Source: Rubrobacter indicoceani
Lineage (GTDB): Bacteria; Actinomycetota; Rubrobacteria; Rubrobacterales; Rubrobacteraceae
Length of the DNA stretch: 64,000 nucleotides
Direction of reading: 5' to 3'
Assembly (NCBI RefSeq): GCF_003568865.1
Contig: NZ_CP031115.1
Span: forward strand, 248,001 to 312,000
The notes under the pieces were generated by a model. The model saw only the letters and a list, made by a program, of their open reading frames with translations, was not told where the DNA came from and searched no databases. Position numbers and translations under genes: made by a program. Positions 8,117-16,065 of this stretch are shown here, one piece after another (the first letter of the stretch is position 1; each line of letters begins with the position of its first letter).

Positions 8117-8328
8117 TCCCCGAGCCGGTAGAGGGGTTTGTCCGGGCGACCCTCGTCGCTTCTGACCACCTCGATGCGGCCTTCGGAGGCGAGCTCGTCG
8201 AGGGCGGTTTTTATCTCCCGCTTGTCCCTTCCAAGGATGCGCTGCCAGTCGGAGGTGGAGTACAGGACCCCGTTCGGGATGGCCTGTAGGACTTTCAGGA
8301 TCTTGCCCTTCGTGTCCTGCTCTTCCAT
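8113..8328 (-). CDS. Small winged-helix-like protein
   Basis: 71 residues. The pattern is helix, helix (STSDWQRILGRDKREIKTAL), then a two-strand wing (GRIEVVRSDEGRPDKPLYRL), as expected for a minimal winged helix. It lies 13 bases after the trpS start region on the same strand and could be transcribed upstream-to-downstream with trpS. No specific family is recognised, so DNA binding is an inference from the fold pattern. Confidence 0.6.
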   Translation of the reverse strand: MEEQDTKGKILKVLQAIPNGVLYSTSDWQRILGRDKREIKTALDELASEGRIEVVRSDEGRPDKPLYRLGD

Positions 8329-8341
8329 GGATAGAATCCTC

Positions 8342-9337
8342 TCAGCCGAGGCCCATTCTGGACCGGGCGTCTCGCAGTACAGGGGCCGATGCTTCCCGGG
8401 CCTTTTCGGAACCCGCCGCCAGCAGGGAATCCAGCTCCGCCGGGTCCGAGAGCAGCTCCAGCGCCCGGGTCCGGATCGGCGCGAGCGCCTCCGCGACGGC
8501 GTCTCCGAGGTCGCGCTTGAGATCCCCGTAACCCCGGCCCTCGTACTCGTCTTCGAGCTCCGGGATCGTCCTGCCCGTCGTCGCCGAATATATGTCGAGC
8601 AGGTTGGTTATGGCGGGTTTGTCCGCCGTAGCCGTTACCTCCGAGCCGGAGTCCGTCTTTGCGCGCCGGACCTTCTTTCTTATCACGTCCGGCTCGTCGA
8701 GTATGGCGATGTAGTGGCCCGGAGAACCGGCGGATTTGCTCATCTTTACGGTCGGGTCGTCCAGCCCCATCACCCGCGCCCCGGCGGAGAGGATCATCGG
8801 CTTCGGCACTACAAAGGTCTCCCCGTAAGTGTGGTTGAAGCGCCGGGCTATGGTGCGCGAAAGCTCCAGGTGCTGGCGCTGGTCGTCCCCGACCGGGACA
8901 AGGTCGGCGTTGTACAGGAGTATGTCCGCGGCCATCAGGACCGGGTACGTGAAAAGCCCCGCGCTCGCGGAATCGGACCCGCCGCGCACGGTCTTGTCCT
9001 TGAACTGCGTCATCCGCGAAAGCTCCCCGAACCGCGCCACGCAGTTCAGAAGCCACGCAAGTTCGGTATGACCCGGCACCGCGCTCTGGCGGAAGATAGT
9101 GCAGTGCCTCGGATCGAGGCCGACCGCGAGGTAGATCGCGGCGACCTCCCGGATCTTCTCGGCCAGAACCTTCGGGTCCTGCGGCACCGTAATGGCGTGC
9201 AGGTCCACGATGCAGAAAAAGTTCTCGTTCTCCTGCTGAACCGCAACCCAGTTCTTGAGCGCCCCGAGGTAATTGCCGATGGTCAGGTTGCCGCTCGGCT
9301 GTATCCCCGAGAAGACCCTTTGTTTCTGATCAGACAT
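8342..9337 (-). CDS. trpS: Tryptophanyl-tRNA synthetase
   Basis: A 331-residue class I aminoacyl-tRNA synthetase that charges tRNA-Trp. The HIGH-equivalent is PSGNLTIGNYLG (residues 14-25) and the KMSKS loop is KMSKS at 198-202. It has the typical GDDQRQHLELSR motif at 150-161. The length is normal for bacterial TrpRS. There is no sign of a T-box leader. A perfect TATAAT box lies about 105 bases upstream. Confidence 0.97.
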   Translation of the reverse strand: MSDQKQRVFSGIQPSGNLTIGNYLGALKNWVAVQQENENFFCIVDLHAITVPQDPKVLAEKIREVAAIYLAVGLDPRHCTIFRQSAVPGHTELAWLLNCVARFGELSRMTQFKDKTVRGGSDSASAGLFTYPVLMAADILLYNADLVPVGDDQRQHLELSRTIARRFNHTYGETFVVPKPMILSAGARVMGLDDPTVKMSKSAGSPGHYIAILDEPDVIRKKVRRAKTDSGSEVTATADKPAITNLLDIYSATTGRTIPELEDEYEGRGYGDLKRDLGDAVAEALAPIRTRALELLSDPAELDSLLAAGSEKAREASAPVLRDARSRMGLG

Positions 9338-9442
9338 GCTTGCTCAACCCTGTGCCTCTCACCTAAGTCTTTGCCGACCCGGGGCCCGCGCTGCCCCGAC
9401 CGCGAAACCGGGAGCCGCCACGCCCCCGAACCAACAGCCGGG

Positions 9443-9448
9443 ATTATA
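9443..9448 (-). promoter_or_regulatory. Putative trpS promoter, -10 box
   Basis: A perfect TATAAT on the minus strand, about 105 bases before the trpS start; the matching -35 is weak (TTCGTC at a long spacing). The remainder of 9338-9660 is C-rich with no gene and no recognisable leader RNA. Confidence 0.45.
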
Positions 9449-9660
9449 GCCGCGACCCGCAGGCCCGGACGAACCCCGCCCGAAAGTGATAGCTCTCACC
9501 CCAAAAACCAGAGATGCAGTTGTACTCTGCAGAAGCCGATATATGCTTTATGCACATACTCTGGACACCGACGGCGCGGCTTGGCTCGGGGGTTCGGGGC
9601 TGTTGCGGCCGGGACGGTCAGTGGGTCCCTTTGGAGTTTTTCGTTAAGGAGCGGGTTTTT

Positions 9661-9996
9661 TTGGAGATGGATCTCACCAGCGCAGGGGGTTTGGGCCCGG
9701 TGGACCTCTGGGAGTTTTTCGATGCGCCGCACATCGCCGCCGTCGGGAACCCGCGGGTGTTCGCCGGTTTCGTGCGCTCGGCCTCGACCGGGGAGGTGGC
9801 GTTCTCTTCGATGTTCGGCACGATCGTGGCTCGCGCCCACGGACCCGGCGGCGGGAAAGTAACCTTTAACGCCGTCCGCTCCTACCTTGACCCCGAGGAT
9901 TACGATCATCTACTGCTCGCTTTTAGAGAGGCACGTAAACGGGGCAAGGTCCGGGAGACCGCAAGGGCGGAACAGAAACTCCAGAGAAGCATCTAG
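9661..9996 (+). CDS. Hypothetical protein
   Basis: 111 residues from a TTG at 9661, chosen because AAGGAG lies nine bases upstream. The frame is open from 9514, but the upstream residues look non-coding and no ribosome site precedes that ATG. Visible features: LWEFFDAPHIAAVGNPRVFAG, then two predicted strands, and a C-terminal amphipathic, basic helix (LLLAFREARKRGKVRETARAEQKLQ). I recognise no family. It stands alone between trpS and the regulator gene. Confidence 0.5.
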   Translation: MEMDLTSAGGLGPVDLWEFFDAPHIAAVGNPRVFAGFVRSASTGEVAFSSMFGTIVARAHGPGGGKVTFNAVRSYLDPEDYDHLLLAFREARKRGKVRETARAEQKLQRSI

Positions 9997-10068
9997 CCCC
10001 GTTTAAAGAAGGGCCGGAGTTCACGCCCGGCGTGTTACCGCGTTCGGGCAGGCGCACCGGGAAAAGCC

Positions 10069-10743
10069 CTAGAGCGAGCCCTCTATCCTTCGGGCCGCCG
10101 CCATGACCGCCTCTGCGAGCCGCTCCCCCGGACGCTCCCCGAGGCGGGAGATCGGCCCGCTCACCGACACGGCGGCCACGAGTTCTCCGTCCCCACCGAA
10201 CACCGGCGCGCTGACGCTCGCCACCCCGGCTTCCCGCTCCGCGACGCTCCCGGCCCAGCCGCGCTCCCGCACTTCAGGCAGACCCCTTAAAACCTTCCCC
10301 GCCGAGCCCAGCTCCAGCGGCAGCACCGAGCCGACCGCAACTGTTGTCTTCAGACCCGTCTTTCTCTCGGACGCGGCCACGCAAACGCGGCCGTCCCCCT
10401 CTCGCAGGTACAACTGAGCACTCTCATCCACCTCATCCCGGAGCCGCACCAGCACCGGACGCGCGGCCTCGATGAGATCCGGCCTCCCCCCGACCATGTT
10501 CCCCCAGCCCAGAAGCCGCGAACCAAGCGCGTACCGACCGTCCCGCCTCGCAACCAGATGATGCTTCTCCAGCGCCGCCAGCAGACGATGCGCCGTCGGC
10601 CTCGGCAACCCCGTCCCCGCTACCACCTCCCCGAGCGTCGCCGGACCCTCCGCCAGCCGCGAAAGAATCGCCACCGACCGATCCAGAACCCCGACCCCGC
10701 TCGTCGACTTGCCTTTCCCGAGGTTTTCGTCTAGGATGTCCAT
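10069..10743 (-). CDS. ndgR: IclR-family regulator, NdgR/LtbR-like
   Basis: 224 residues. The N-terminal winged helix-turn-helix (residues about 17-70: SGVGVLDRSVAIL, then GLPRPTAHRLLAALEKHHLV) is followed by an IclR effector domain with ESAQLYLREGDGRVCVAASE and EREAGVASVSAPVF. These strings are close to NdgR of Streptomyces and LtbR of corynebacteria, which sit beside leuCD and control leucine and other amino-acid genes. Here it is divergent from a methyltransferase gene that leads into leuCD. The shared 53-base intergenic space holds a palindrome that may be its operator. Confidence 0.85.
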   Translation of the reverse strand: MDILDENLGKGKSTSGVGVLDRSVAILSRLAEGPATLGEVVAGTGLPRPTAHRLLAALEKHHLVARRDGRYALGSRLLGWGNMVGGRPDLIEAARPVLVRLRDEVDESAQLYLREGDGRVCVAASERKTGLKTTVAVGSVLPLELGSAGKVLRGLPEVRERGWAGSVAEREAGVASVSAPVFGGDGELVAAVSVSGPISRLGERPGERLAEAVMAAARRIEGSL

Positions 10744-10758
10744 CGAATGAACACGTTA

Positions 10759-10773
10759 TCTCAAATAGTGAGA
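10759..10773. promoter_or_regulatory. Candidate NdgR operator palindrome
   Basis: A perfect inverted repeat, TCTCA-N5-TGAGA, lies midway in the 53-base gap between the regulator gene and the methyltransferase-leuCD unit. Its size and position suit dimer binding that would control both directions. Assignment to this regulator is inference. Confidence 0.5.
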
Positions 10774-10796
10774 CAAGGCAAGTATGGTGTAGCGGC

Positions 10797-11606
10797 ATGA
10801 GCCTTGAATGGAACGCGGTTTTCTACGAGCGGCTCGCCGACCCGATGACGCGGTGGGGTGAGGCGTTTCTGGATCGGGTGGAGTTGCGGGGCGACGAGTA
10901 CGTGCTCGATGCGGGTTGTGGGACGGGACGGGTAACGGAGAAGCTTCTGGAGCGGCTTCCGAACGGGAGGGTTCTTGCGGTGGATGGCTCCGGTGCGATG
11001 GTGGAGGCGGCTCGGGAGCGGTTTGCCGGGGACGACCGGGTATCGTTTCTGCGGCGGGACCTGCTCGAGCTCCGGGTAGCCGAGCCCGTGGACCTTATAT
11101 TCTCCACCGCGACTTTTCACTGGATCCCGGCCCACGACAGGCTTTTCGCCCGGCTTTTCGACGCTCTGAAGCCCGGCGGCAGGCTTGCGGCTCAGTGCGG
11201 CGGTGAGGGGAACATCTCGCGGGTCGATGAAGCGACGCGGAGAGTGATGGAGCAGGAGCGTTTCGCGCCGTACTTTGAGGGCTGGACGGATGAGAAACTC
11301 TACGCCGGTGCCGAAGACACCGAGCGGCGGCTGGTTGAGGCGGGCTTCGAAGGTGCCGGGGCGTGGCTTCAGCCTGAGCCCACGCCCTTTGCGGGCGTCG
11401 AGCACCTCGCGGATTACCTGAGGACGATCATCCTCAGGAGCCACGTTCTCGTGCTGCCCGAGGAGCCCGACCGCGACGCCTTCGCCCGGGCCGTTGCGCT
11501 GGAGATGGACGGACGGGACGGCCCGCTGCTGGCGGACTACGTCCGAATCAACCTGCTGGCACGAAAACCCGTGCAGACCGCGTCACAGCAAATGATCAAC
11601 ACATAA
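10797..11606 (+). CDS. Class I methyltransferase, trans-aconitate methyltransferase-like
   Basis: 269 residues with a Rossmann SAM-binding fold: motif [13 protein letters not shown] (about 40-51), an acidic end of strand 2 ([14 protein letters not shown]), and motif [21 protein letters not shown], followed by LKPGGRLA. The N-terminal [18 protein letters not shown] and the FHW loop resemble Tam, which methyl-esterifies trans-aconitate. It lies 19 bases before leuC, directly under the regulator-operator region, so it is the first gene of the leuCD unit. Family knowledge: the yeast enzyme Tmt1 methylates both trans-aconitate and 3-isopropylmalate. A leucine-pathway intermediate as substrate is inference. 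Confidence 0.8.
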   Translation: MSLEWNAVFYERLADPMTRWGEAFLDRVELRGDEYVLDAGCGTGRVTEKLLERLPNGRVLAVDGSGAMVEAARERFAGDDRVSFLRRDLLELRVAEPVDLIFSTATFHWIPAHDRLFARLFDALKPGGRLAAQCGGEGNISRVDEATRRVMEQERFAPYFEGWTDEKLYAGAEDTERRLVEAGFEGAGAWLQPEPTPFAGVEHLADYLRTIILRSHVLVLPEEPDRDAFARAVALEMDGRDGPLLADYVRINLLARKPVQTASQQMINT

Positions 11607-11625
11607 AAACAGACGGAGGAGCGTT

Positions 11626-13038
11626 ATGAGCGACGGAAACAGACCAAAGACGATGGCGGAGAAAGTCTGGGAGCGGCACGTCGTGCGGAGCTCCGAAGGC
11701 GAGCCGGACCTGCTCTACATAGACCTTCACATGGTGCATGAAGTAACGAGCCCGCAGGCGTTCGAGGCGCTCAGGCTGGCGGGTCGGAAGGTGCGGAGGC
11801 CGGACCTCACGGTAGCCACGATGGACCACAACGTCCCGACCTCGGACTTCGGGGTTCCGGTCAAGGACAGGATAAGCGCAAAGCAGATGGATGCGATGCA
11901 GACAAACGCCGACGAGTTCGGCATAGAGCTTCACGGCTGGGGCAGCCGGGGGCAGGGAATAGTACACGTCATCGGGCCGGAGATGGGCCTGACCCAGCCC
12001 GGCATGACGATAGTCTGCGGGGACAGCCACACCGCCACGCACGGCGCGTTCGGGGCGCTCGCCTTCGGCATCGGCACCAGCGAGGTCGAGCACGTTCTGG
12101 CCACCCAGACCCTGCCGCAGCGCCGGCCGAAAACCATGGCCGTCACCATTGAGGGCGATCTGCCCGAGGACGTAACCGCCAAAGACCTTATGCTCGGCAT
12201 CCTGAACAGGATAGGTACGGGCGGCGGCGTCGGGTACATCATCGAATACCGGGGCGAGGCCATAAGAGACCTCTCGATGGAGGGGCGCATGACCATCTGC
12301 AACATGACGATAGAAGGCGGTGGTCGGGCCGGGATGATCGCCCCCGACGAAACGACCTTCGAGTACGTGAAGGGTCGCCAGCACGCCCCGAAGGGGGCCG
12401 ACTGGGACATCGCGGTTTCGGAGTGGAAGAACCTCAGGACGGACACGGGGGCCGAGTTCGACAAGGAAGTCGTTATCCGGGCCGAAGAACTCGTTCCGTT
12501 TGTATCGTGGGGGACGACCCCGGCGCAGACCGTCGGGCTGGACGGGGAGGTTCCGGAGCCCGAGAACGACGGCCACGAGCGAGCGCTCAAGTACATGGAC
12601 CTCAAAGCCGGAACCGCCATACGCGACATCGAGGTGGATACCGTGTTTCTCGGTTCCTGCACCAACGGGCGCATAGAGGACCTGCGGGCGGCGGCGAAGG
12701 TGCTGGAAGGTCAGAAAGTCAAGGAAGGACTGCGGGCTATGGTGGTGCCGGGTTCGATGCGGGTGAAGCTTCAGGCCGAAGAGGAGGGTCTGGACGAGAT
12801 CTTCAGAAACGCGGGCTTTGACTGGCGGAACGCGGGATGCTCCATGTGCCTCGGCATGAACCCGGACATCCTCTCGCCGGGCGAACGCTGCGCGTCCACG
12901 TCCAACCGGAACTTTGAAGGCAGACAGGGCCGGGGCGGGCGGACGCACCTCGTCAGCCCGGCCGTAGCGGCGGCGACGGCGGTCGTCGGGCGGTTCGCCG
13001 CGCCGAGCGACCTCGAAGTCATGACGGAGGTTAAATAG
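11626..13038 (+). CDS. leuC: 3-isopropylmalate dehydratase large subunit
   Basis: 470 residues; ATG with GGAGGAG upstream. It is the iron-sulfur subunit of isopropylmalate isomerase, which turns 2-isopropylmalate into 3-isopropylmalate in leucine synthesis together with LeuD. The 4Fe-4S ligands are C345 (GSCTNGR), C405 and C408 ([12 protein letters not shown]). Aconitase-family signatures such as [14 protein letters not shown] and [16 protein letters not shown] are intact. Its TAG shares a base with the GTG of leuD, so the two are translationally coupled. Confidence 0.97.
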   Translation: MSDGNRPKTMAEKVWERHVVRSSEGEPDLLYIDLHMVHEVTSPQAFEALRLAGRKVRRPDLTVATMDHNVPTSDFGVPVKDRISAKQMDAMQTNADEFGIELHGWGSRGQGIVHVIGPEMGLTQPGMTIVCGDSHTATHGAFGALAFGIGTSEVEHVLATQTLPQRRPKTMAVTIEGDLPEDVTAKDLMLGILNRIGTGGGVGYIIEYRGEAIRDLSMEGRMTICNMTIEGGGRAGMIAPDETTFEYVKGRQHAPKGADWDIAVSEWKNLRTDTGAEFDKEVVIRAEELVPFVSWGTTPAQTVGLDGEVPEPENDGHERALKYMDLKAGTAIRDIEVDTVFLGSCTNGRIEDLRAAAKVLEGQKVKEGLRAMVVPGSMRVKLQAEEEGLDEIFRNAGFDWRNAGCSMCLGMNPDILSPGERCASTSNRNFEGRQGRGGRTHLVSPAVAAATAVVGRFAAPSDLEVMTEVK

Positions 13039-13625
13039 TGGAAGCCGTAAAAGCAGTCTCGGGCAAGGCCATGCCGCTCGGGTTCTCGGACGTCGATACG
13101 GACCAGATAGTAGCCTCGGACGCCCTCAAGCGCATCGAGCGCACCGGCTTCGGGGAGTTTCTCTTCGCCGAGTGGAAGGAAGACCCGGACTTTGTAATGA
13201 ACAAACCCGAGCACCAGGGCGCGGTCGTCCTGATCGCCGGAGAGAACTTCGGGTGCGGCTCGAGCCGGGAACACGCGGTGTGGGCCGTGCATCAGGCCGG
13301 GTTCGGGGCCGTTATCGCGCCGTCCTTCGCCGACATCTTCAAGAACAACTGCACAAAGAACGGTCTGCTCACGGTGGAGCTGCCCGGAGAAACCGTCGAG
13401 GCCCTTCTTGAATCCATCCGGCAGGACCCGGAAGCGGAGGTGAAGGTGGACCTTGAAGGCCAGACGGTCAGCGGCCCCGGTATCAACGAGCAGTTCATCG
13501 TCGATGCCTCTACCAGACACCGGCTGCTCAACGGCCTCGACGACGTGGGCCTCACGCTCAACGACGAGGACCATATAGCGAAGTTCGAGAAGAGCCGCCC
13601 GGAATACCTGCCGAGCGTGCTTTAG
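13038..13625 (+). CDS. leuD: 3-isopropylmalate dehydratase small subunit
   Basis: 195 residues from a GTG that overlaps the leuC stop by one base. It provides the swivelling domain of isopropylmalate isomerase. Signatures seen: DVDTDQIVASDALKRIERTG near the N-terminus and the substrate loop GENFGCGSSREHAVWA, then APSFADIFKNNCTKNG. The length is typical. It is the last gene of the unit; it faces the SRA-HNH gene tail-to-tail with 12 bases between and no obvious terminator. Confidence 0.97.
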   Translation: MEAVKAVSGKAMPLGFSDVDTDQIVASDALKRIERTGFGEFLFAEWKEDPDFVMNKPEHQGAVVLIAGENFGCGSSREHAVWAVHQAGFGAVIAPSFADIFKNNCTKNGLLTVELPGETVEALLESIRQDPEAEVKVDLEGQTVSGPGINEQFIVDASTRHRLLNGLDDVGLTLNDEDHIAKFEKSRPEYLPSVL

Positions 13626-13637
13626 CCAGCCAACGTT

Positions 13638-14537
13638 CTATGGGTCGGTCAGGTAGTGTTCTCGGTGGTACCTGAGGAACTCCCGGCCGATCCCGTGCTT
13701 GCGATGAACCCAAAGGTCTCCGGTAGCGCCGATCAGGGAAAGATTCTTCTCTACAGAGATAGCTCCATTGTCGAAAAGCACGTGGTGGTTCGGGCACAGG
13801 CAGATCATGTTTCCGATCACGTCTGGTCCATAGTGGGGAGATCCCAGCGGTCGTATGTGTGCGGCTTCAGCGTATGGTCCGGCCGGACATTCCAACCGCA
13901 CGGAACACATCTGGCAGGAGTACTTGTAAAGTCTTTTGAGCGATACGGCGAGTAATGTATTCCTAACGATACGAGCGGTTGTTTGCTCGCGGTGGCGTCC
14001 CGCCGGCACATTGTAGGCTCCCTGCTCTTCGGAGACGGCTCCAGGTTCTTCTCTTTGCCTGTTTGAGATCGAAGGTATCTCTACAAGCCGGAACCTCCAT
14101 ACCCTGAAACCCGAGCGTCCCGGTTCGTGCCAGTACTTCTCGACGAGATAGAGGCCATCGTAGCTGTAGCCGTATGGCGGAGAGTGGACGAAATCATGAG
14201 TAGAACCCCGTATAACCCGCACCGGAAGACCGTTCATGCAACTGAATGCGAGCGCCCGGTTCCTTCCTGCGAACGGCTGGTCGTGTGTCTGAGTACCGGT
14301 TTGCTGGTCTCTACCGCCAGATCCGGTGTAGATGATGAGATCACCGTGATCTTCATCATCCTCGTAGCCTCCCGAAAGGACGATAGAGTCCGCGCCCTCG
14401 GTGGCGCTTCCGGAGATGCCAGCTTGAAGAGGACGGTGCACGCCGGTCTCATGCAGTTCTGCGCGGTCTGCAAAGATGCTTCCGGGAGGGTGTCCAGGGA
14501 TATCTCCGAAGATGCGATCCGTCATGCCGGCCATCAT
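13638..14537 (-). CDS. SRA (YDG) - HNH modification-dependent restriction endonuclease
   Basis: 299 residues. The N-terminal SRA/YDG domain (about 8-155) begins RIFGDIPGHPPGSIF and HRPLQAGISG and holds SYDGLY (YDG 126-128); this fold flips out 5-methylcytosine or related bases. The C-terminal HNH domain has C208-x2-C211, AAHIRP (H227), GNMICLCPNHH (C248, H251) and FD (255-256). The order SRA-HNH matches type IV enzymes such as TagI and ScoA3IV. The start may be the ATG at 14537 (GAAGAG upstream) or 14525. Codon use is less GC-rich than in its neighbours, which suggests transfer. No partner methylase is in the window, as expected for type IV. Confidence 0.85.
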   Translation of the reverse strand: MMAGMTDRIFGDIPGHPPGSIFADRAELHETGVHRPLQAGISGSATEGADSIVLSGGYEDDEDHGDLIIYTGSGGRDQQTGTQTHDQPFAGRNRALAFSCMNGLPVRVIRGSTHDFVHSPPYGYSYDGLYLVEKYWHEPGRSGFRVWRFRLVEIPSISNRQREEPGAVSEEQGAYNVPAGRHREQTTARIVRNTLLAVSLKRLYKYSCQMCSVRLECPAGPYAEAAHIRPLGSPHYGPDVIGNMICLCPNHHVLFDNGAISVEKNLSLIGATGDLWVHRKHGIGREFLRYHREHYLTDP

Positions 14538-14547
14538 ACCGTTCTCT

Positions 14548-14769
14548 TCAGAGCTCCAGCAACGCTATAGTCGCCGAACCCCAAAGAGACAAAGATCCAA
14601 GCGAGGTTTCGTACGTTGCCTGCCCTGTGTCCAGCATTCCGAAGAAATCACTCCGGCTCATGGTCAAGGAGACAAGCGGGGCTTTCAGGTCGCTGCGGGT
14701 CCCGGGTCTTTTTGGTTCAAGGCGTTGTGGTGCGTATTGGGTTGAAGATAGATCGGTTGCGCGAGGCAC
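14548..14769 (-). CDS. Possible small ORF upstream of the SRA-HNH gene
   Basis: 73 codons ending 11 bases before the SRA-HNH start. Only the second half looks protein-like (SRSDFFGMLDTGQATYETSL). No ribosome site or family was seen. The rest of the 14538-14974 interval shows nothing recognisable except the ribosome site of the terpene synthase. It may be a relic or non-coding. Confidence 0.25.
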   Translation of the reverse strand: MPRATDLSSTQYAPQRLEPKRPGTRSDLKAPLVSLTMSRSDFFGMLDTGQATYETSLGSLSLWGSATIALLEL

Positions 14770-14974
14770 TCTTCTTTCTTGACCGGACTTCCGGCAGTTT
14801 CAAACCGTTCGGGTCCGAGCCGGACGCCGGGGTTTCGGACGAACACCGTGCTTTTTCCGGTGGGTTTGCGCGTAGGTACGATCAGGGAGATACTTCGCCC
14901 TGTGGCGGCGGTTGGCGGGAGATGATCGGCGTCGCGGTCCTGTCAGCCCTGATAGACATCCGGGGGAATTGAAT

Positions 14975-15979
14975 ATGTCTGAGTCGCGGGTCGAGTTCGT
15001 TGAGGTTCCGGGGATCGTGTGCGGGCTGGAGAAAAGGATCAGTCCCCATGCAGCCGAGGTCCAGGAACTGCACGTGCGCTGGTGCGAGAGGCACGGTGTG
15101 TACGACTCGGAGAAGATACGCAGGGTGTTTATCGCGATGGACATAGGGAACCTCGCGTCGAGGATGTACCCCTCCGGGCGGCTGGAGGATGTGCAGTTGA
15201 TCGCGGACTGGTCGGCGTGGCTGCTCCTGCGCGACGACCGCTGGGATGTTACGGAGAGCCTCGCCGAGTGGGAGCGTCTGGCCAACCGGGACCGGGCCTA
15301 CATACGCCTCATGCGTCGAGGGAACCGGGCTTCGGCGAACGGCCCCGAAGACTCCGGGGACGCGCTCTACCGCGGACTGCAGGACCTCTGCGAGCGGACC
15401 CGGAGGCGGGCGCTGGAGAACTCCGTCGGGGACCCGATCAACGGCGCGTTCCTCAAGACGATGGCAGAGTTCTTTCGTGGAAGCGTGCGGCAGTCTTTCC
15501 TGCAGAGACGGGGCGAGACCCCGTCCCTTCTCGAGTACACCGAGCTTCGCCGGATAACGGGCGGCCTCGACATCCTGACCCACACGCTCGCCGCGACCGA
15601 CGGTATATCCCTCTCCGGGGGGGCGCTCTCCGGTACGCTCGTCGAGCGGCTCAGGCTCGCAGCGGACAACGTCTGCTGCTGGCACAACGACCTTGTCTCG
15701 CTGAACAAGGAGCTTGCGGGCGGCGAGGTCAACAACCTCTCCATCGTCCTCGCCGAAGACCCGTCCGTGCCGTGCGCGAGCGTGCGCGAGGGGCTGGACC
15801 TCGCGGTGAAGATGGTCTACGACGAGCAGGCCGAGTTCGAGCGGGTAAAAACGCTCCTTCTGGAGCGGGGCGGTCCGCAAGCCGCGACCGTAAAGTGGTA
15901 CATCGGGATGCTGGAGGAGCGCATCAGCGGCATAATCTCCTGGCAGGAACGCTGCGCCCGCTACCAGGGCTTCGTCTGA
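14975..15979 (+). CDS. Class I terpene synthase (cyclase)
   Basis: 334 residues from the ATG at 14975, preceded by CGGGGGAA. It has the all-alpha bacterial terpene-cyclase layout. The first metal motif is D87-D-R-W-D91 (DDxxD) and the second is N238-D-L-V-S242-L-N-K-E246 (NDxxSxxxE); both bind the magnesium ions that ionise a prenyl diphosphate. The late RY pair (ARYQGF at the C-terminus) is also typical. The size suits a sesquiterpene or monoterpene cyclase; the product cannot be read from sequence. No prenyltransferase or P450 is adjacent, so it depends on FPP or GPP made elsewhere. Confidence 0.9.
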   Translation: MSESRVEFVEVPGIVCGLEKRISPHAAEVQELHVRWCERHGVYDSEKIRRVFIAMDIGNLASRMYPSGRLEDVQLIADWSAWLLLRDDRWDVTESLAEWERLANRDRAYIRLMRRGNRASANGPEDSGDALYRGLQDLCERTRRRALENSVGDPINGAFLKTMAEFFRGSVRQSFLQRRGETPSLLEYTELRRITGGLDILTHTLAATDGISLSGGALSGTLVERLRLAADNVCCWHNDLVSLNKELAGGEVNNLSIVLAEDPSVPCASVREGLDLAVKMVYDEQAEFERVKTLLLERGGPQAATVKWYIGMLEERISGIISWQERCARYQGFV

Positions 15980-16065
15980 GCTCTCGACGTCTTCTAAAGG
16001 TTTCTCTTATAAAAGCCGATAAAAAAGAACCGGATCCGGAGAAGTCTGGTTTCTGACCCTTTGGG

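Noticed and set aside
9338-9500. A possible T-box leader for trpS
   Set aside because: No T-box sequence (TGGnACCGCG-like) and no specifier stem could be found; only a TATAAT box.
11596-12948. A 450-codon minus-strand frame
   Set aside because: Antisense to leuC.
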